DNA of 64,000 nucleotides, taken from the NCBI GenBank assembly GCA_026018925.1, contig JAKSZU010000031.1, positions 13,653,149 through 13,717,148 on the forward strand, given 5' to 3'. This document shows positions 10,171 through 20,125 of this stretch, in pieces. How positions within the stretch are numbered: position 1 is the first letter of the stretch; every line of letters starts with the position of its first letter. Under the pieces are notes generated by a model. That model saw nothing but the letters and a program-made list of their open reading frames with translations, ran no database searches and was not told the DNA's origin. The DNA is from Tupaia tana. Taxonomy: Eukaryota; Chordata; Mammalia; Scandentia; Tupaiidae. The translations under genes and the position numbers were made by a program.

Positions 10171-10262
10171 AGTGAGAAACCGAGCTGCCAGGTGTGGGAC
10201 TTGAACTCCACGCTGGGTCAGTGAGAGCCCAGCACCTGAACCCCCACACCACGCTGGTGCCC
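10165..10262 (-). mobile_element. Short SINE head, minus strand
   Basis: 'agtgagaaaccgagctgccag', 'gtgtgggacttgaactcc', 'gagagcccagcacctgaacc', 'caccacgctggtgcccc'. The 3' part lies in, or has turned into, the adjoining purine tract. Confidence 0.75.
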
Positions 10263-10503
10263 TCTGGGCAGAGAAAGCGAGCGTTCTTGAGAGCCCACTC
10301 AGCAGCGTTACACGACTGGGCACAGGATTGGTGTCGAGGGGCACGGCTGAACGGGGCCTTGCGGGCGGCGTGGTCCCTGCTGACACAGGTCACCACTGGC
10401 TGTGGTCCACATGCAGGGAAGTGGCCCGGCTCGGTGTCCATGACACTTCTGTGACGGTAACGGACAGGGGACCAGATGAGTGTGGCTGAGAACACCCCGG
10501 GGG
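10263..10503. other. Single-copy stretch
   Basis: GC-rich DNA with nothing recognisable. Confidence 0.4.
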
Positions 10504-10757
10504 GGGACCAGCAGGTGGTGCAATCATTACCTCTCTGCACTCCCACGCAGTCAACTATGGTTCGAGTCCCGGACCCGGTGGCTTAAAACTCATGCCAGGC
10601 ATGTGCGTGTGCATGCCCGAGATCCTAGGAGGAGAACAGAGAAGGGTGTGGCCATCTCCCAGGGGGTGGGGGGCAATTTCTCACCTCCTGTCTCTCTCTT
10701 TCTCTGTCTCTCTCCAGTGAGTGCACACACCCTATAATGAAAATCTCTAAAAAAAAC
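10504..10757 (+). mobile_element. Long SINE
   Basis: Head 'gggaccagcaggtggtgc', B box 'ggttcgagtcccgg', 'gtgtgcatgcccgagatcc', palindrome relic 'cccagggggtggggggc', 'cacaccctataatgaaaatc', A-tail. Confidence 0.88.
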
Positions 10758-11299
10758 AAAACTCTGAGGCACAGCACACCTGACTCGGAGCCCTGCCCCA
10801 CTGGCCAGCTCTGCTCAGTTCTCCCTCTGAACCCCCAAAGCCACCCCTGCCCTGCGTCTTCCCAGCCCGGGACACGTAACCACGTACCCCCAGTGCCTTC
10901 TGAAACGACAAATCCAGCCAATATATGACTGGGGCCTGCAGAGGGCCCACGCGGGACAGGTCCCGGGTTCTTATCCCAGGACCTCCTGGCCCTGCCGGGG
11001 GCACCGTACCCTTGCCCCGGCAGGCCGAGAATTGCCCACAGCGCAACCGGAAACCCGGCCGCGGCCTCCCTCTCTCTCTCCCGGAAGAAAGGAATGAATA
11101 ACTTCTAGAAGCATACATAAATCGGGGCCAGGCACGGCTGCAGCTGTGAACCGTGACGCTCGGAGAGGGGCTCTGTGGGAAGGTTCCAGGTTTGCGTCCG
11201 GAGACTCCCCGCGGGCGCTGGGTACAAGCTTGACGCTAGGGTGTGTTCCTGCGCCAGGACCCTCTTAAAGGGCCCCCTGTAGATGTCTCTGTCTCTGTC
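10758..11299. other. Single-copy stretch with faint SINE-like segments
   Basis: 'ggtcccgggttcttatccc' near 10963 and 'gaaggttccaggtttgcgtcc' near 11180 may be decayed B-box regions. Neither carries a recognisable body, so no element is called. Confidence 0.35.
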
Positions 11300-11640
11300 T
11301 TTTTATTTTTTAAGGTTTTTACTGTACAGTGTGTGCGCTCACTGGGGAGACGAGAGATGCAAAGTGAGAGATCACCCCTCGGAGGGGATGGCCACGCTGC
11401 AGTCCCTTCTCCTCCGTTCTCCTCTTGCGATTTTGGGCACACACACATGCATGCTGTATAGATTCCTTTCTTTATTTATTTTCTTTCTTCTTTTTTTTTT
11501 TCTTCTTTCTATCTCTCTCTCTCTCTTTTTTTCTTTTTGAGAGAACCCAGTGTGAGTTTCAAGCCACCAGCTCTGGGACTCGAACCACAGTCAGCCATGT
11601 GGGAGTCCACTGCCCTAACCACCAGGCCACCTGCTGGCCC
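11300..11640 (-). mobile_element. Long SINE, minus strand, interrupted by a T/C-rich insert
   Basis: Reverse body at 11300-11458 ('ggaggggatggccacgctgc', 'ctcctctTgcgattttggg'). The head at 11548-11640 ('gtgagtttcaagccacc', 'gggactcgaacc', 'ccacctgctggccc') lies beyond about 90 bp of T/C-rich DNA that splits the element. Confidence 0.75.
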
Positions 11641-11711
11641 CTCTCTCTCTGTCTCTGACTCCCTCTAGCTCTCTCATTTATGGAAGAGATAAATAATTAA
11701 AGTAAATGAAT

Positions 11712-11955
11712 AAGGCTTGCCAGTCGCATGGTGATTAAGACAGCATGGTCTCACATGGTCTGGTGTGGGTCCCGGATCCTGGGGCTCCAGAACAACTCCG
11801 AGCTCATGTGGGTGTGTGCTCGAAATCCAGACAGGAAGGAGAGGTGGAGGAGAGGGGTTGCAGCACGGCCATCCCCCACGGGTGCTCTCCCACTTTCCCT
11901 CTCTCTCTCTTGCTCTCTGTCTCTGGGAAGCACATGTACTTTTCAGTAAAATCAG
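11712..11955 (+). mobile_element. Long SINE, decayed, tail continues as GATA array
   Basis: 'ggcttgccagtcgcatgg', 'gattaagacagcatgg', 'gtgtgtgctcgaaatcc', 'cacggccatcccccacggg', CT tract, 'gcacatgtacttttcag'. The A-rich tail leads straight into the GATA tetranucleotide array. Confidence 0.75.
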
Positions 11956-12062
11956 ATAGATGATAGATAGACAGACAGATGAGAGATACAGATAGGGAGA
12001 TAGATACTAGATAGATAGACAGACAGACACAGAGATACAGATAGGGAGATAGATAGAGAGAT

Positions 12063-12101
<39 letters not shown>

Positions 12102-12250
12102 TAGATAGATGATGATAGATGATCAATAGAGATAGATAGATAGATGATAGATAGATAGATAGATAGATAGGTAGATAGATAGATAGATAGAGATAGATGA
12201 TAGATAGATAATAGATATAGGTAGATCATAGATAGATAGATAGATGATAC

Positions 12251-12288
<38 letters not shown>

Positions 12289-12310
12289 GATAGATAGATA
12301 GATGATAGAT

Positions 12311-12361
<51 letters not shown>

Positions 12362-12573
12362 GATAGATAGATGATAGATAGATAGATGATAGATAGATAG
12401 ATGATAGATGATAGATAGATAGATGATAGATAGATGATAGATAGATAGATGATAGATGATAGATAGATAGATAGATAGATAGATAGAGATAGATGATAGA
12501 TAGATAGATAGATAGATAGAGATAGATGATAGATAGATGATAGATGATAGATAGATAGATAGATAGATGATAC

Positions 12574-12615
<42 letters not shown>

Positions 12616-12789
12616 GATAGATAGATGATAGATAGATAATAGATAGATAGATAGATATAGATAGATGATAGATAGATATAGATAGATGATAGATGATAGA
12701 TGATAGATAGATGATAGATAGATGGTGATAGATAGATATAGATAGATCATAGATAGATACAGATAGATAGATAGATGATAGGTAGATAA
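11952..12789 (+). repeat. (GATA)n / (GATGATA) tetranucleotide array, ~840 bp
   Basis: Almost uninterrupted 'gatagatagatagatgatag' units, with regular 'gatgat' slips and occasional 'acagacag' or 'gatacag' variants near the left end. The minus-strand IYLS-repeat frames here are translations of the repeat. Confidence 0.97.
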
Positions 12790-13097
12790 GAAGACTACAT
12801 GCCTACTTTACTCTGAGCGGGTTAATAACTGTTCATGTCCTGCTCTTTTCTCTGGTAAGAGAGCCCTCCCTTCCTCTGTCTGTGTTTTCATCCGTTTGTA
12901 GAAGGCGTCAGCTCTGGCAATGACCGATGACCTACGTGAGCACGTGCCGTCCTGCCTCTGCTCCATGCTCCACAGACCCAGGCCACCCTATTCATGATGA
13001 CATCCAATGGTGACCGATACTGTGGCATTTTGGAGACCATGTGGTGGACAGTCATGGGACCTGGTCAATCTTAGACACTAACACGCACATACATGTA
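12790..13097. other. Single-copy stretch
   Basis: About 300 bp of mixed-composition DNA between the GATA array and a SINE. Nothing recognisable. Confidence 0.4.
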
Positions 13098-13350
13098 GGA
13101 CCAGCAGGCGGCGTGGTGGGTAAGGCACTGGACTCCCGTGTGGCAGACCATGGTGTGAGTCCTGGACAGGTGGCTTGTAACTGATGCACGACGCGTGTGC
13201 GTGCGTGCCCAAAATCCCAAGGAGAGAATGGAGGAGAAGGGATTGTGGTGTGGCCATCCCCCCGGGAGGTGATTTCTCGCTCTCTGTCTCTCTGTCTCCC
13301 CACATGCGAGCACACGTGCCTTATGGCAAAAACCTTAAAAACACATATAT
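13098..13350 (+). mobile_element. Long SINE
   Basis: Head 'ggaccagcaggcggcgtgg', 'taaggcactggactccc', B-box relic 'ggtgtgagtcc', 'gtgcgtgcgtgcccaaaatc', 'gagaatggaggagaaggg', 'ccccccgggaggtgattt', tail 'ggcaaaaaccttaaaaac'. Confidence 0.9.
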
Positions 13351-13939
13351 ATACATGAAATGTCACAGGAAAGCGGGTTACGTGGGCTTAGAGTCAGTGC
13401 CCGAAGACTGACTGGTATACTCAGAACGTCACCGTCTGTGACCCCGTGAGAGGGCTGTCCCCACCAGGGCTACCATGGGGTACAATTTTGTCCAGGACAC
13501 ATCCCGAGAACACAAGGCACCAGCGCGTGGCCACCGGTGCCCGGGCCCTGGTCAGTCCTGGGAGCTGAGCGGTCACAGATAAACCAGCAGGGACAGCAGG
13601 GTTTGGGACCAACCTTCTGCTCTGCACACCAGGCCAGCGGGCGACGCCCACGGTAAGATGTCACATCGTCCAAGCGCACCGTCAGGGAGTCGGAGAGGCT
13701 CCAAAGTCCACCCCATTCTTATTCTGAAGGAGAAGTCTAATAGAGGTGGGGTGGCAGGAGACCCGCGGCAGGCGTGCCTAAACTGTGGTACGGGGAGGAG
13801 ACCTGGGGGCAAGGGGTCCCCTTAGTACATCATAAGCAGAGCTGGGAGACAGGACATTTGAAGGAGAAATGGATTGGGGTGGAAAGGAAAACTGTGTCCA
13901 CAGTCTACACAGCAATGTGGATTCTGACTCTATAGCTTG
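13351..13939. other. Single-copy stretch
   Basis: No recognisable gene or repeat between the SINE and the 43-bp minisatellite. Confidence 0.4.
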
Positions 13940-14716
13940 AGACCCAGGAGGGCGACGTGTGAGCTCCTGTCTGAGGACCCGAGACCAGGAGGGCGATGGT
14001 GTGAGCTCCAGGATGAGGACCCGAGACCAGGAGGGCGGTGCTGTGAGCTCCAGGATGAGGACCTGAGACCCAGGAGGGTGACGGTGTGAGCTCCAGGATG
14101 AGGACCCGAGACCCAGGAGGGCGGTGCTGTGAGCTCCTGTCTGAGGACCCGAGACCAGGAGGGCGACGGTGTGAGCTCCAGGATGAGGACCTGAGACCCA
14201 GGAGGGCGACGGTGTGAGCTCCAGGATGAGGACCTGAGACCAGGAGGGCGATGGTGTGAGGTCCAGGATGAGGACCCGAGACCAGGAGGGCGACGGTGTG
14301 AGCTCCTGTCTGAGGACCCGAGACCAGGAGGGCAATGGTGTGAGCTCCAGGATGAGGACCCGAGACCAGGAGGGCGATGGTGTGAGCTCCAGGATGAGGA
14401 CCTGAGACCAGGAGGGCGACGGTGTGAGCTCCAGGATGAGGACCCGAGACCAGGAGGGCGATGGTGTGAGCTCCAGGATGAGGACCCGAGACCCAGGAGG
14501 GCGATGGTGTGAGCTCCTGTCTGAGGACCCGAGACCAGGAGGGCGACGGTGTGAGCTCCAGGATGAGGACTCGAGACCCAGGAGGGCGACGGTGTGAGCT
14601 CCAGGATGAGGACCCGAGACCCAGGAGGGCGATGGTGTGAGCTCCAGGATGAGGACCCGAGACCCAGGAGGGCGACGGTGTGAGCTCCAGGATGAGGACC
14701 CGAGACCCAGGAGGGC
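13940..14716 (+). repeat. 42-43-bp minisatellite, about 18 copies
   Basis: Units combine 'caggagggcgatggtgtgag' with either 'ctccaggatgaggacc' or, in four units, 'ctcctgtctgaggacc'. The second type recurs every four to five units (near 13966, 14128, 14303 and 14514), a sign of multi-unit duplication. The 291- and 266-residue minus-strand frames are repeat translations. Confidence 0.95.
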
Positions 14717-14858
14717 CTGTCTTTTTCCAATCAGATGGACGACACCATCCTGCAGCGGACTGCAAGCCCCATATCCTCACCCGTGTTCTCTGCGTGTGTT
14801 AAACATGCACATTTCTGTGTTCCAGTAGCCATGTCATGTACTTTGCTATTTTATCTTA

Positions 14859-15083
14859 CAGAGATTTTTGCTATAGGGCACATGCACTTGCCAGAACTAC
14901 AGAAAGACAGAGTGTGAGAAATCCCCTGAGGGGGATGGCCACACCGCAATCCCTTCTCCTCCATTCTCCTCTCGGGATCTTGGGCACGCACGCACACGCG
15001 CCCGGCGTGAGTTTTATGTTTCCATGTCCGTGACCCCAACACAGTGGACTACGTGGGAGTCAAACACGCCACCTGCTGGACCC
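14859..15083 (-). mobile_element. Long SINE, minus strand
   Basis: 'gagatttttgctatagggc', 'gagggggatggccacacc', 'ctcctctcgggatcttggg', 'cacacgcgcccggcgtgag'. The head is rearranged ('tggactacgtgggagtc') but ends 'cacctgctggaccccg'. Confidence 0.85.
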
Positions 15084-15674
15084 CGTGTCCTGGCTTGCAA
15101 CGTTCACGCCCTCATGGACCTGCGTAGCCAGTCAGCACACAGACAAGCCTTGGTGACCACTAGCCAGGCTGTGGTGACCACTAGCCAGGCCGTGGTCTTA
15201 GGCCGTCTCAGCTACTCGGGGCTGAGGGTGCAGAGAGAAAGGGCGGGAAATTATACCCACAGGGCCTGCTTCCCTTGTCTTCATTACCCTGCACAAATAG
15301 ACTCTTTATTTTGCAAAAATCTATTGATTGAAGCCTGAGTCCCGGGCAATGGCCTTGCTGCAGTCTGTTAGGAGGATTAAATGATTAACTACCCATGGAG
15401 ACCCTGGTAGGGTTGTGCAACATGTAGATAAACGTGCTCTTCCGACGGCATTCCTCCGGTGGAGGGCAGCCAGTACGGCCTTCATGTCGGCGGGGGAGGG
15501 AAAGAGTCGCCCTCTGCATGCCCGGTAGCGACCTCACTGTCCTGTCAGCTCTCAGTGGGCGAGCGCGCCCTGACCACTTTCCCCATGCGTAGGCTGGCTT
15601 TGTGAAGTCCATCCTGGGAGACGCATACCTGCCACAGTCTCCCCCCCCCCCGCCCCTTAATTTTATTATTACTT
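15084..15674. other. Single-copy stretch with a small tandem duplication
   Basis: Includes two adjacent copies of 'ggtgaccactagccaggc' near 15160-15195. Otherwise no recognised feature. Confidence 0.4.
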
Positions 15675-15912
15675 TTTGGAGAGATTTTTGCTCTAGGGCA
15701 CATGCACTCACTGGAGAGACACAGAGAGACAGAGAGACTGAAAGGGAGAAATCACCCCCTGGGGGGATGGCCACGCCGCCATCCCTTCTCCTCCTCCTGG
15801 GATTTTGGGCACGTGCACACATGTGCCCAGCCTGAGTTTCAAGCCGCCATGTCCGGGACTCGAACCGTGGTTGGCCACGTGGGAGTCCAGTGCTTTCATT
15901 GGTACCCCACCT
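15675..15912 (-). mobile_element. Long SINE, minus strand (first of a stack of five)
   Basis: 'gagatttttgctctagggc', 'ctggggggatggccacgcc', reverse B box 'gggactcgaaccgtgg', head ending 'ggtaccccacctg'. Four more elements in the same orientation follow almost without gaps. Confidence 0.85.
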
Positions 15913-15934
15913 GTTTACCTCAAATTGTATTCTT

Positions 15935-16156
15935 ATTTATTTTTTAGTCTTTGTACAGGACACCTGTGCTCACCAGAGAGAGGCAGGGAGGGAAAGCGAA
16001 AAATCACCGTGCAGTCCCTGCTCCACTGTCCTCCTGGGATGGGGCACGCACACAGATGCACCCGGCGTGAGTTTCAAGGCGCCATGTCTGGGACTTAAGC
16101 CATGGATGGCTATGTGAAAGTCCAGCACCTTAACCACTAGGCTACCTGCTGGCCCC
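15935..16156 (-). mobile_element. Long SINE, minus strand (second of stack)
   Basis: 'tctttgtacaggacacctg', 'gggatggggcacgcacacag', 'cccggcgtgagtttcaagg', 'gggacttaagcc', head 'ggctacctgctggcccc'. The GC palindrome is lost. Confidence 0.82.
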
Positions 16157-16167
16157 AAATTGGATTA

Positions 16168-16412
16168 TTATTTTATTTTTCAGTCTCGTTACAGGGCACC
16201 TGTGCTAACGAGAGAGAGAGAGAGAGAGAGACAGAGAAGGGGTGAGAAATCACCCCCAGGGAGGGTGGACATGCTGTAATCCCTTCCCCTCCACGGACCT
16301 GTCAGGTTTTGAGCACGCATGCATACACGGTGGGGTAGTCCTCCAGCCGTCGGGTCTGGGATTCGAACCGTGCAGCCGGCCATGTCGTAACCACCGGGCC
16401 AGCTGTCGGCCC
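16168..16412 (-). mobile_element. Long SINE, minus strand (third of stack)
   Basis: 'tctcgttacagggcacctg', a (GA)n tract, 'cacccccagggagggtgg', reverse B box 'gggattcgaacc', head 'gccagctgtcggccc'. Confidence 0.8.
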
Positions 16413-16469
16413 TCGCTGCCTCTTTTTATATTCCACGATGCTCGCTCCACAGGCGCCCTTGGAGCACAG

Positions 16470-16615
16470 GCGCCCACACTGCATTCTCCTCCTGGGATTT
16501 AGGGCATGCATGCACATATGCCCACAGTGATTTTTCAACCTGCCGGGTCCAGGACCCAAACCATAGCCGCTCACGTGAGTCCAGTCCCTCCACTTCTACA
16601 CCACCTGTGGGCTCC
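16470..16615 (-). mobile_element. Long SINE, minus strand, 3' part missing (fourth of stack)
   Basis: Begins at 'ctgcattctcctcctggg', then 'gggcatgcatgcacatatgc', 'ccgggtccaggacccaaacc', head 'caccacctgtgggctcc'. Confidence 0.75.
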
Positions 16616-16637
16616 ATTAGAGGTTTCTTTGTTTTGA

Positions 16638-16891
16638 TTTTTTCCAGAGAGATTTTTGCTGTAAGGTACATGTGCTCGCCAGAGAGACAGAGAAAGACAG
16701 AAAGCAAGAAATCACCTCCCCCAGGGGGATGGCCACACCGCAATCTCTTCTCCTCCATTCTCCTCCTAGGATTTTGGGCATGCATGCATACATGCCCAGC
16801 ATGATTTTCAAGCTGCTGGGTCTGGGGCCCAAACCACAGTCCTTTGTGTGGGGGATCCAGCACCCTAACCACCATGCCACCTGCTGGCTCC
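16638..16891 (-). mobile_element. Long SINE, minus strand (fifth of stack)
   Basis: 'gagagatttttgctgtaagg', 'ccccagggggatggccacac', 'ctcctcctaggattttggg', 'ctgggtctggggcccaaacc', head 'gccacctgctggctcc'. Confidence 0.85.
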
Positions 16892-16954
16892 ATCACCTTC
16901 AACTGGTCTGACACATGGGGCGTCAGGGAAACACCAGAGTCTGAACAATTCAAA

Positions 16955-17380
16955 GAGGATAGATCGTGGCGTTACTCACGATCGCTAACACATGGAACCA
17001 ACGCAGATGTCCACAAACAGAGGAATGGATTGAAAAAATGTGGCACCTACACTCCAGGGAATACTACTCCTCCAGAATAATCAACAAGACCCCGGCATTT
17101 GCTAGAACGTGGTCGCATATGGAAGATTTATTGCTGAGCGAAGCAAGCCAGGCTGTGAAAGAGAAACACTGTATGTCTCCACTCCATATACACCCGAACG
17201 TCCGTACTCTTTGGTAGAGATGGAAAGACTGGATAAAAGCAGTGACAATTGTGGCGGACAGGAGACGCCGGTGAGGAGCGCTGCCGGGAGAGGGGGAGAG
17301 CGTAGGGAAGGAAGCGATGGAATGTACAAAAAATAAATAAATAAAAAGAATAAAATCTTGGAAATAAATAAATAAAAAGG
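16955..17380 (+). mobile_element. L1 3' end fragment
   Basis: Matches the order of a mammalian L1 3' UTR: 'ttactcacgatcgctaacac', 'cagatgtccacaaacagagg', 'aatggattgaaaaaatgtgg', 'gggaatactactcctcc', 'gctgagcgaagcaagccagg'. It ends in A-rich 'aaataaataaataaaaag'. No open reading frame of L1 is present; this is an old, mutated relic. Confidence 0.75.
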
Positions 17381-17384
17381 CCCC

Positions 17385-17688
17385 ACTTGCAACTGGGGCC
17401 GCCTTTGCAGGAGTGTTCTTGTTGGCAGGGTCCCAAGGCGGCACGGAGAATCACACGGTCAGAGCTGGCGAAGGTGAGGGCGTGTGTGTCCGTGAGGCCG
17501 TGTCTCCCTGTAAACCCCCAGGACTCAATCATGAAGGCCCCCGTCCTGATCCCCTTCACCCGAATCTCCTCCCAGACACCTCACTTTTCAGCGCTGTAGA
17601 TGGATTAAGTTCTCACCCTGTTAATCCCATCACAACCACGTCTCAAACCATGACGTTGCAGACGTCCTATTCAAACCCTAGCAGGAGT
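17385..17688 (-). mobile_element. MaLR-like LTR relic, minus strand
   Basis: Read in reverse it follows an MST/MLT1-type LTR: 'tcccaaggcggcacgg', 'aatcacacggtcagagc', 'ggactcaatcatgaaggccc', 'ctgatccccttcacccg', 'gattaagttctcaccc', 'attcaaaccctag'. It is heavily mutated with no coding sequence. The assignment is from memory. Confidence 0.45.
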
Positions 17689-17945
17689 GGGACCGGCAGC
17701 AGTTGGCGTAATGGCTGTGTCGCTGGACTCCCAAGTAGTCGACTGCGGTTCGAGTCCCAAACCTGGTGGTTTAAACTCACGCCGGGCGCATGGGCGTGCG
17801 TGCCCAAGATCCCGAGAGGAGAATGGAGGAGAAGGGATTGCGGCGTGGCCACCCCCCCTGGGGGGTGATTTCTGTCTCTCTGTCTCTCTCTGTCTCTCTG
17901 GTAAGTGCACGTGCCCTATAGCACTTAAAAGAAATTTAAAAAGAA
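17689..17945 (+). mobile_element. Long SINE
   Basis: Head 'cagcagttggcgtaatggc', 'gtgtcgctggactccc', B box 'ggttcgagtcc', 'gtgcgtgcccaagatcccg', 'gagaatggaggagaaggg', intact palindrome 'ccccccctggggggtgattt', 'gtgccctatagcac', A-rich tail. Confidence 0.93.
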
Positions 17946-17950
17946 AAAGA

Positions 17951-18137
17951 ATTATTTTCTTAATTTTATCCGCTATGAGTATTATTTTTAATTTGACCAG
18001 ACCCTGACAGAGAGAGAGAGGGAAAGTGAGAGAGAGAAAGGGAAAGTGAGAAAACAAGCCGCCAGGTCTGGGACTCGAACCGCAGTTGGCCATGTGGGAG
18101 TCCAGCGCACTCACCACCGTGCCACCTGCCGACCCCA
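17951..18137 (-). mobile_element. Short SINE, minus strand
   Basis: 'tttttaatttgaccagaccc', GA tract, 'aagccgccaggtctggg', reverse B box 'gggactcgaaccgcag', head 'gccacctgccgacccc'. Confidence 0.88.
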
Positions 18138-18578
18138 TGTGGAAAGAATCCCTCTGTGCCTACGTGCTTCCTGGCCGCACACGCGGAACAAGGGTCCCTG
18201 AACGCCCTGGTGTGCCAAAGGCCGGAGGGAACAGGAGGCAGGTCAGAGGTGACGGCAGATCTGCCCCGCACTCTGGCCCTCGCAAACCCAGCCGTGTCCT
18301 TACCCCGATACCCTGCTTCACAGTGACTCTACAGCTGCACCGTGACGTCATCATGCACCTCCCACCAACCACGGGCATTCAACTGAACGGAACTCCCAGC
18401 GCTCACCAGCAGGAACATCTGTCTACACCCTGCAGCGCTGCGGTCCTCGGGACAGGCACCTGCAAACCGCCCCAGCCTCCCACACGGTCTCTCGGCGTGC
18501 ATGCAGGAGCCGAACGCCCGAGTAACTGTCGGGGTTTGTCCAGGACCGCCCCGTGAACACCGCCTCACCTGCCTGAGG
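18138..18578. other. Single-copy GC-rich stretch
   Basis: No repeat. Short frames are open on both strands with no recognised domain. Confidence 0.4.
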
Positions 18579-18822
18579 GGGGCCAGCACCTGGCCTGGTG
18601 GCCAAGGCGCCCAACTCCCACATGGTCCACCACGGTTCGAATCCTAGACCTGGAGGCTTGACATTCAAGCCAGGCGCAGGTGCGTGCGTGCCCAAAATCT
18701 CAGGAGGAGACTGGAGGAGAAGGGATTGCGGCGTGGCCATCCCTCCTGGGGGTGATTGCTTACTTTCCCGCTCTCTGTCTTTCTCCAGCGAGCGCACGTG
18801 CCCGATGGCCAAAACCTGAAGT
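18579..18822 (+). mobile_element. Long SINE
   Basis: Head 'ggggccagcacctggcctgg', 'caaggcgcccaactccc', B box 'ggttcgaatcc', 'gtgcgtgcgtgcccaaaatc', 'ggaggagaagggattgcgg', 'cctcctgggggtgatt', tail 'gatggccaaaacctgaa'. Confidence 0.88.
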
Positions 18823-19079
18823 ACGAGGGAAGCGTTTGGCGAAAATGCAGAGCCATCCAGAGGGTGGTGGTTTGCACACAGACTGAGCACACGGCTGGAG
18901 TCGGAGCCTCTGGGGTGGCCAGGGCTGCAGCCGGCCCTCCAGAAGCACCCGCGGTCCATCCTGGGCCTTTCGTGCACCATCAGAGCTCGCGTTCAGGGCC
19001 CAGGACGCCAGTATCCACCGCAGCCCCGACCCAGGCTCCCGGGGGCGGCCGACACCTGTTCGGGATCCGTCCCCTGGAA
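18823..19079. other. Single-copy stretch
   Basis: GC-rich flank of the candidate regulatory block. Nothing recognised. Confidence 0.4.
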
Positions 19080-19740
19080 TGTCGGCACCGCCCCCACGCT
19101 GGCTGGCCCCCGGCTTTCCGTAATAGACGTAATTATCAGAAAATGCACCTTGCAATCAGCTCGGGCCGGCACCGGCCTGATTTTCCAGCAAGCCGGGCAG
19201 CTGTTTGGAAAGGTGCACCTCTAATCTCTGTCTCTCCACATGTGGAAGCAGATGAAAGTAATTTCGTGGCCTGCTGTCTCTCAGTAATTAGGCTGCCATG
19301 TAAAGGCTCTTTAGGCATCCGTTTGCAGCGGGGTACTCGCCGTGCATACGGAGTAATTAGGACCGGTGCTCCCCGGCGGAAGGTACACCTCATGCATTTT
19401 CCATGAGGCCCCTATTAGCATAACCTGGCGATCAAAGCCCACCGATCCCCCGTCTTCCTTTTCATGTAACGGGGCTGAAATTCCCCAGAAATATCAGCGT
19501 TGGAAGTCAGGGGCCGTAGTGATTTGTCTCAGCTGTAATTTGTTACGTTGCGGTCCCTTCTTTGTTTTCTCGCCTGGTAAAGACGGGGGACCGGCGGGGG
19601 GACCCCGCGACTCGCAAGCCGGTAGTTCTCCCTCCCCGACGAGGCGGGATTTAATATGCAGGGGGGGTCTGGGAGCCACAGCCGCTGTCAGACGCACAGC
19701 CCGAACCCCTTCATCTTATTAATTAGGAGGTCAGGGCACC
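19080..19740. other. Candidate conserved regulatory block (best in window)
   Basis: About 660 bp free of SINEs with repeated homeodomain-type cores in GC-rich surroundings: 'gacgtaattatcag', 'ctcagtaattaggctgcc', 'cggagtaattaggacc', 'cttattaattaggagg', 'cagctgtaatttgtt'. Also 'catgcattttccatgagg' and 'cacctctaatctctg'. The style matches vertebrate developmental enhancers. No long frame fits a protein. Conservation itself is inferred. Confidence 0.5.
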
Positions 19741-20010
19741 GCGTGGTCGGGCTCCGTCAGCCGACTCGACTCGCGTGCGCAGAGGACGGGCGCGGCGGGA
19801 AGACCTGCGAGGCGCTACCCCGAGCACACCTGCACCTGCTTGAGGCTTCCGGACCGTGGGGCGAGGGCCGGAGCGGGTCGCCCCGCGTGTCAGGAACTTG
19901 GCCCAGACGGAGCATCGCCGTGTGCTCCCGAGTTTCCAAACGTCGGGCCGAGTCGGCTGTTCTGCACCGCCAGACGGTCCACGGGTCGGGCGCTGTTGAA
20001 TGTGGCGTGC
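19560..20010. promoter_or_regulatory. CpG-rich segment beside the candidate regulatory block
   Basis: Dense CpG in single-copy sequence: 'gaccggcggggggaccccgcg', 'ccgactcgactcgcgtgcgc', 'gacgggcgcggcgggaag', 'gggtcgccccgcgtg'. It could be a small CpG island or enhancer-associated CpG cluster. No TATA, initiator or first exon is identifiable, so promoter function is unproven. Confidence 0.4.
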
Positions 20011-20125
20011 AAAAAAATTAACAACAGAAAGAAATGGAGCGTTTGAGTCACGAGGATGTCCGTGTTCATTCGGACAGCTCAACAGACAGAGACGGAAGCA
20101 ACTTTTTAAACGCCTGCCTGAGGTT
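20011..20125. other. Short single-copy spacer
   Basis: Nothing recognised before the next SINE. Confidence 0.4.

Noticed and set aside
9575..10546. 323-residue frame rich in F, L and S
   Set aside because: Product of the GAAA purine tract read on the minus strand.
12123..12750. IYLS-repeat frames as a membrane protein
   Set aside because: Translation of GATA repeats.
13905..14780. 291-residue minus-strand frame
   Set aside because: Translation of the 43-bp array. Overlapping frames are equally open.
16955..17380. Processed pseudogene with A-tail
   Set aside because: The word order matches the L1 3' end, not a cellular mRNA.
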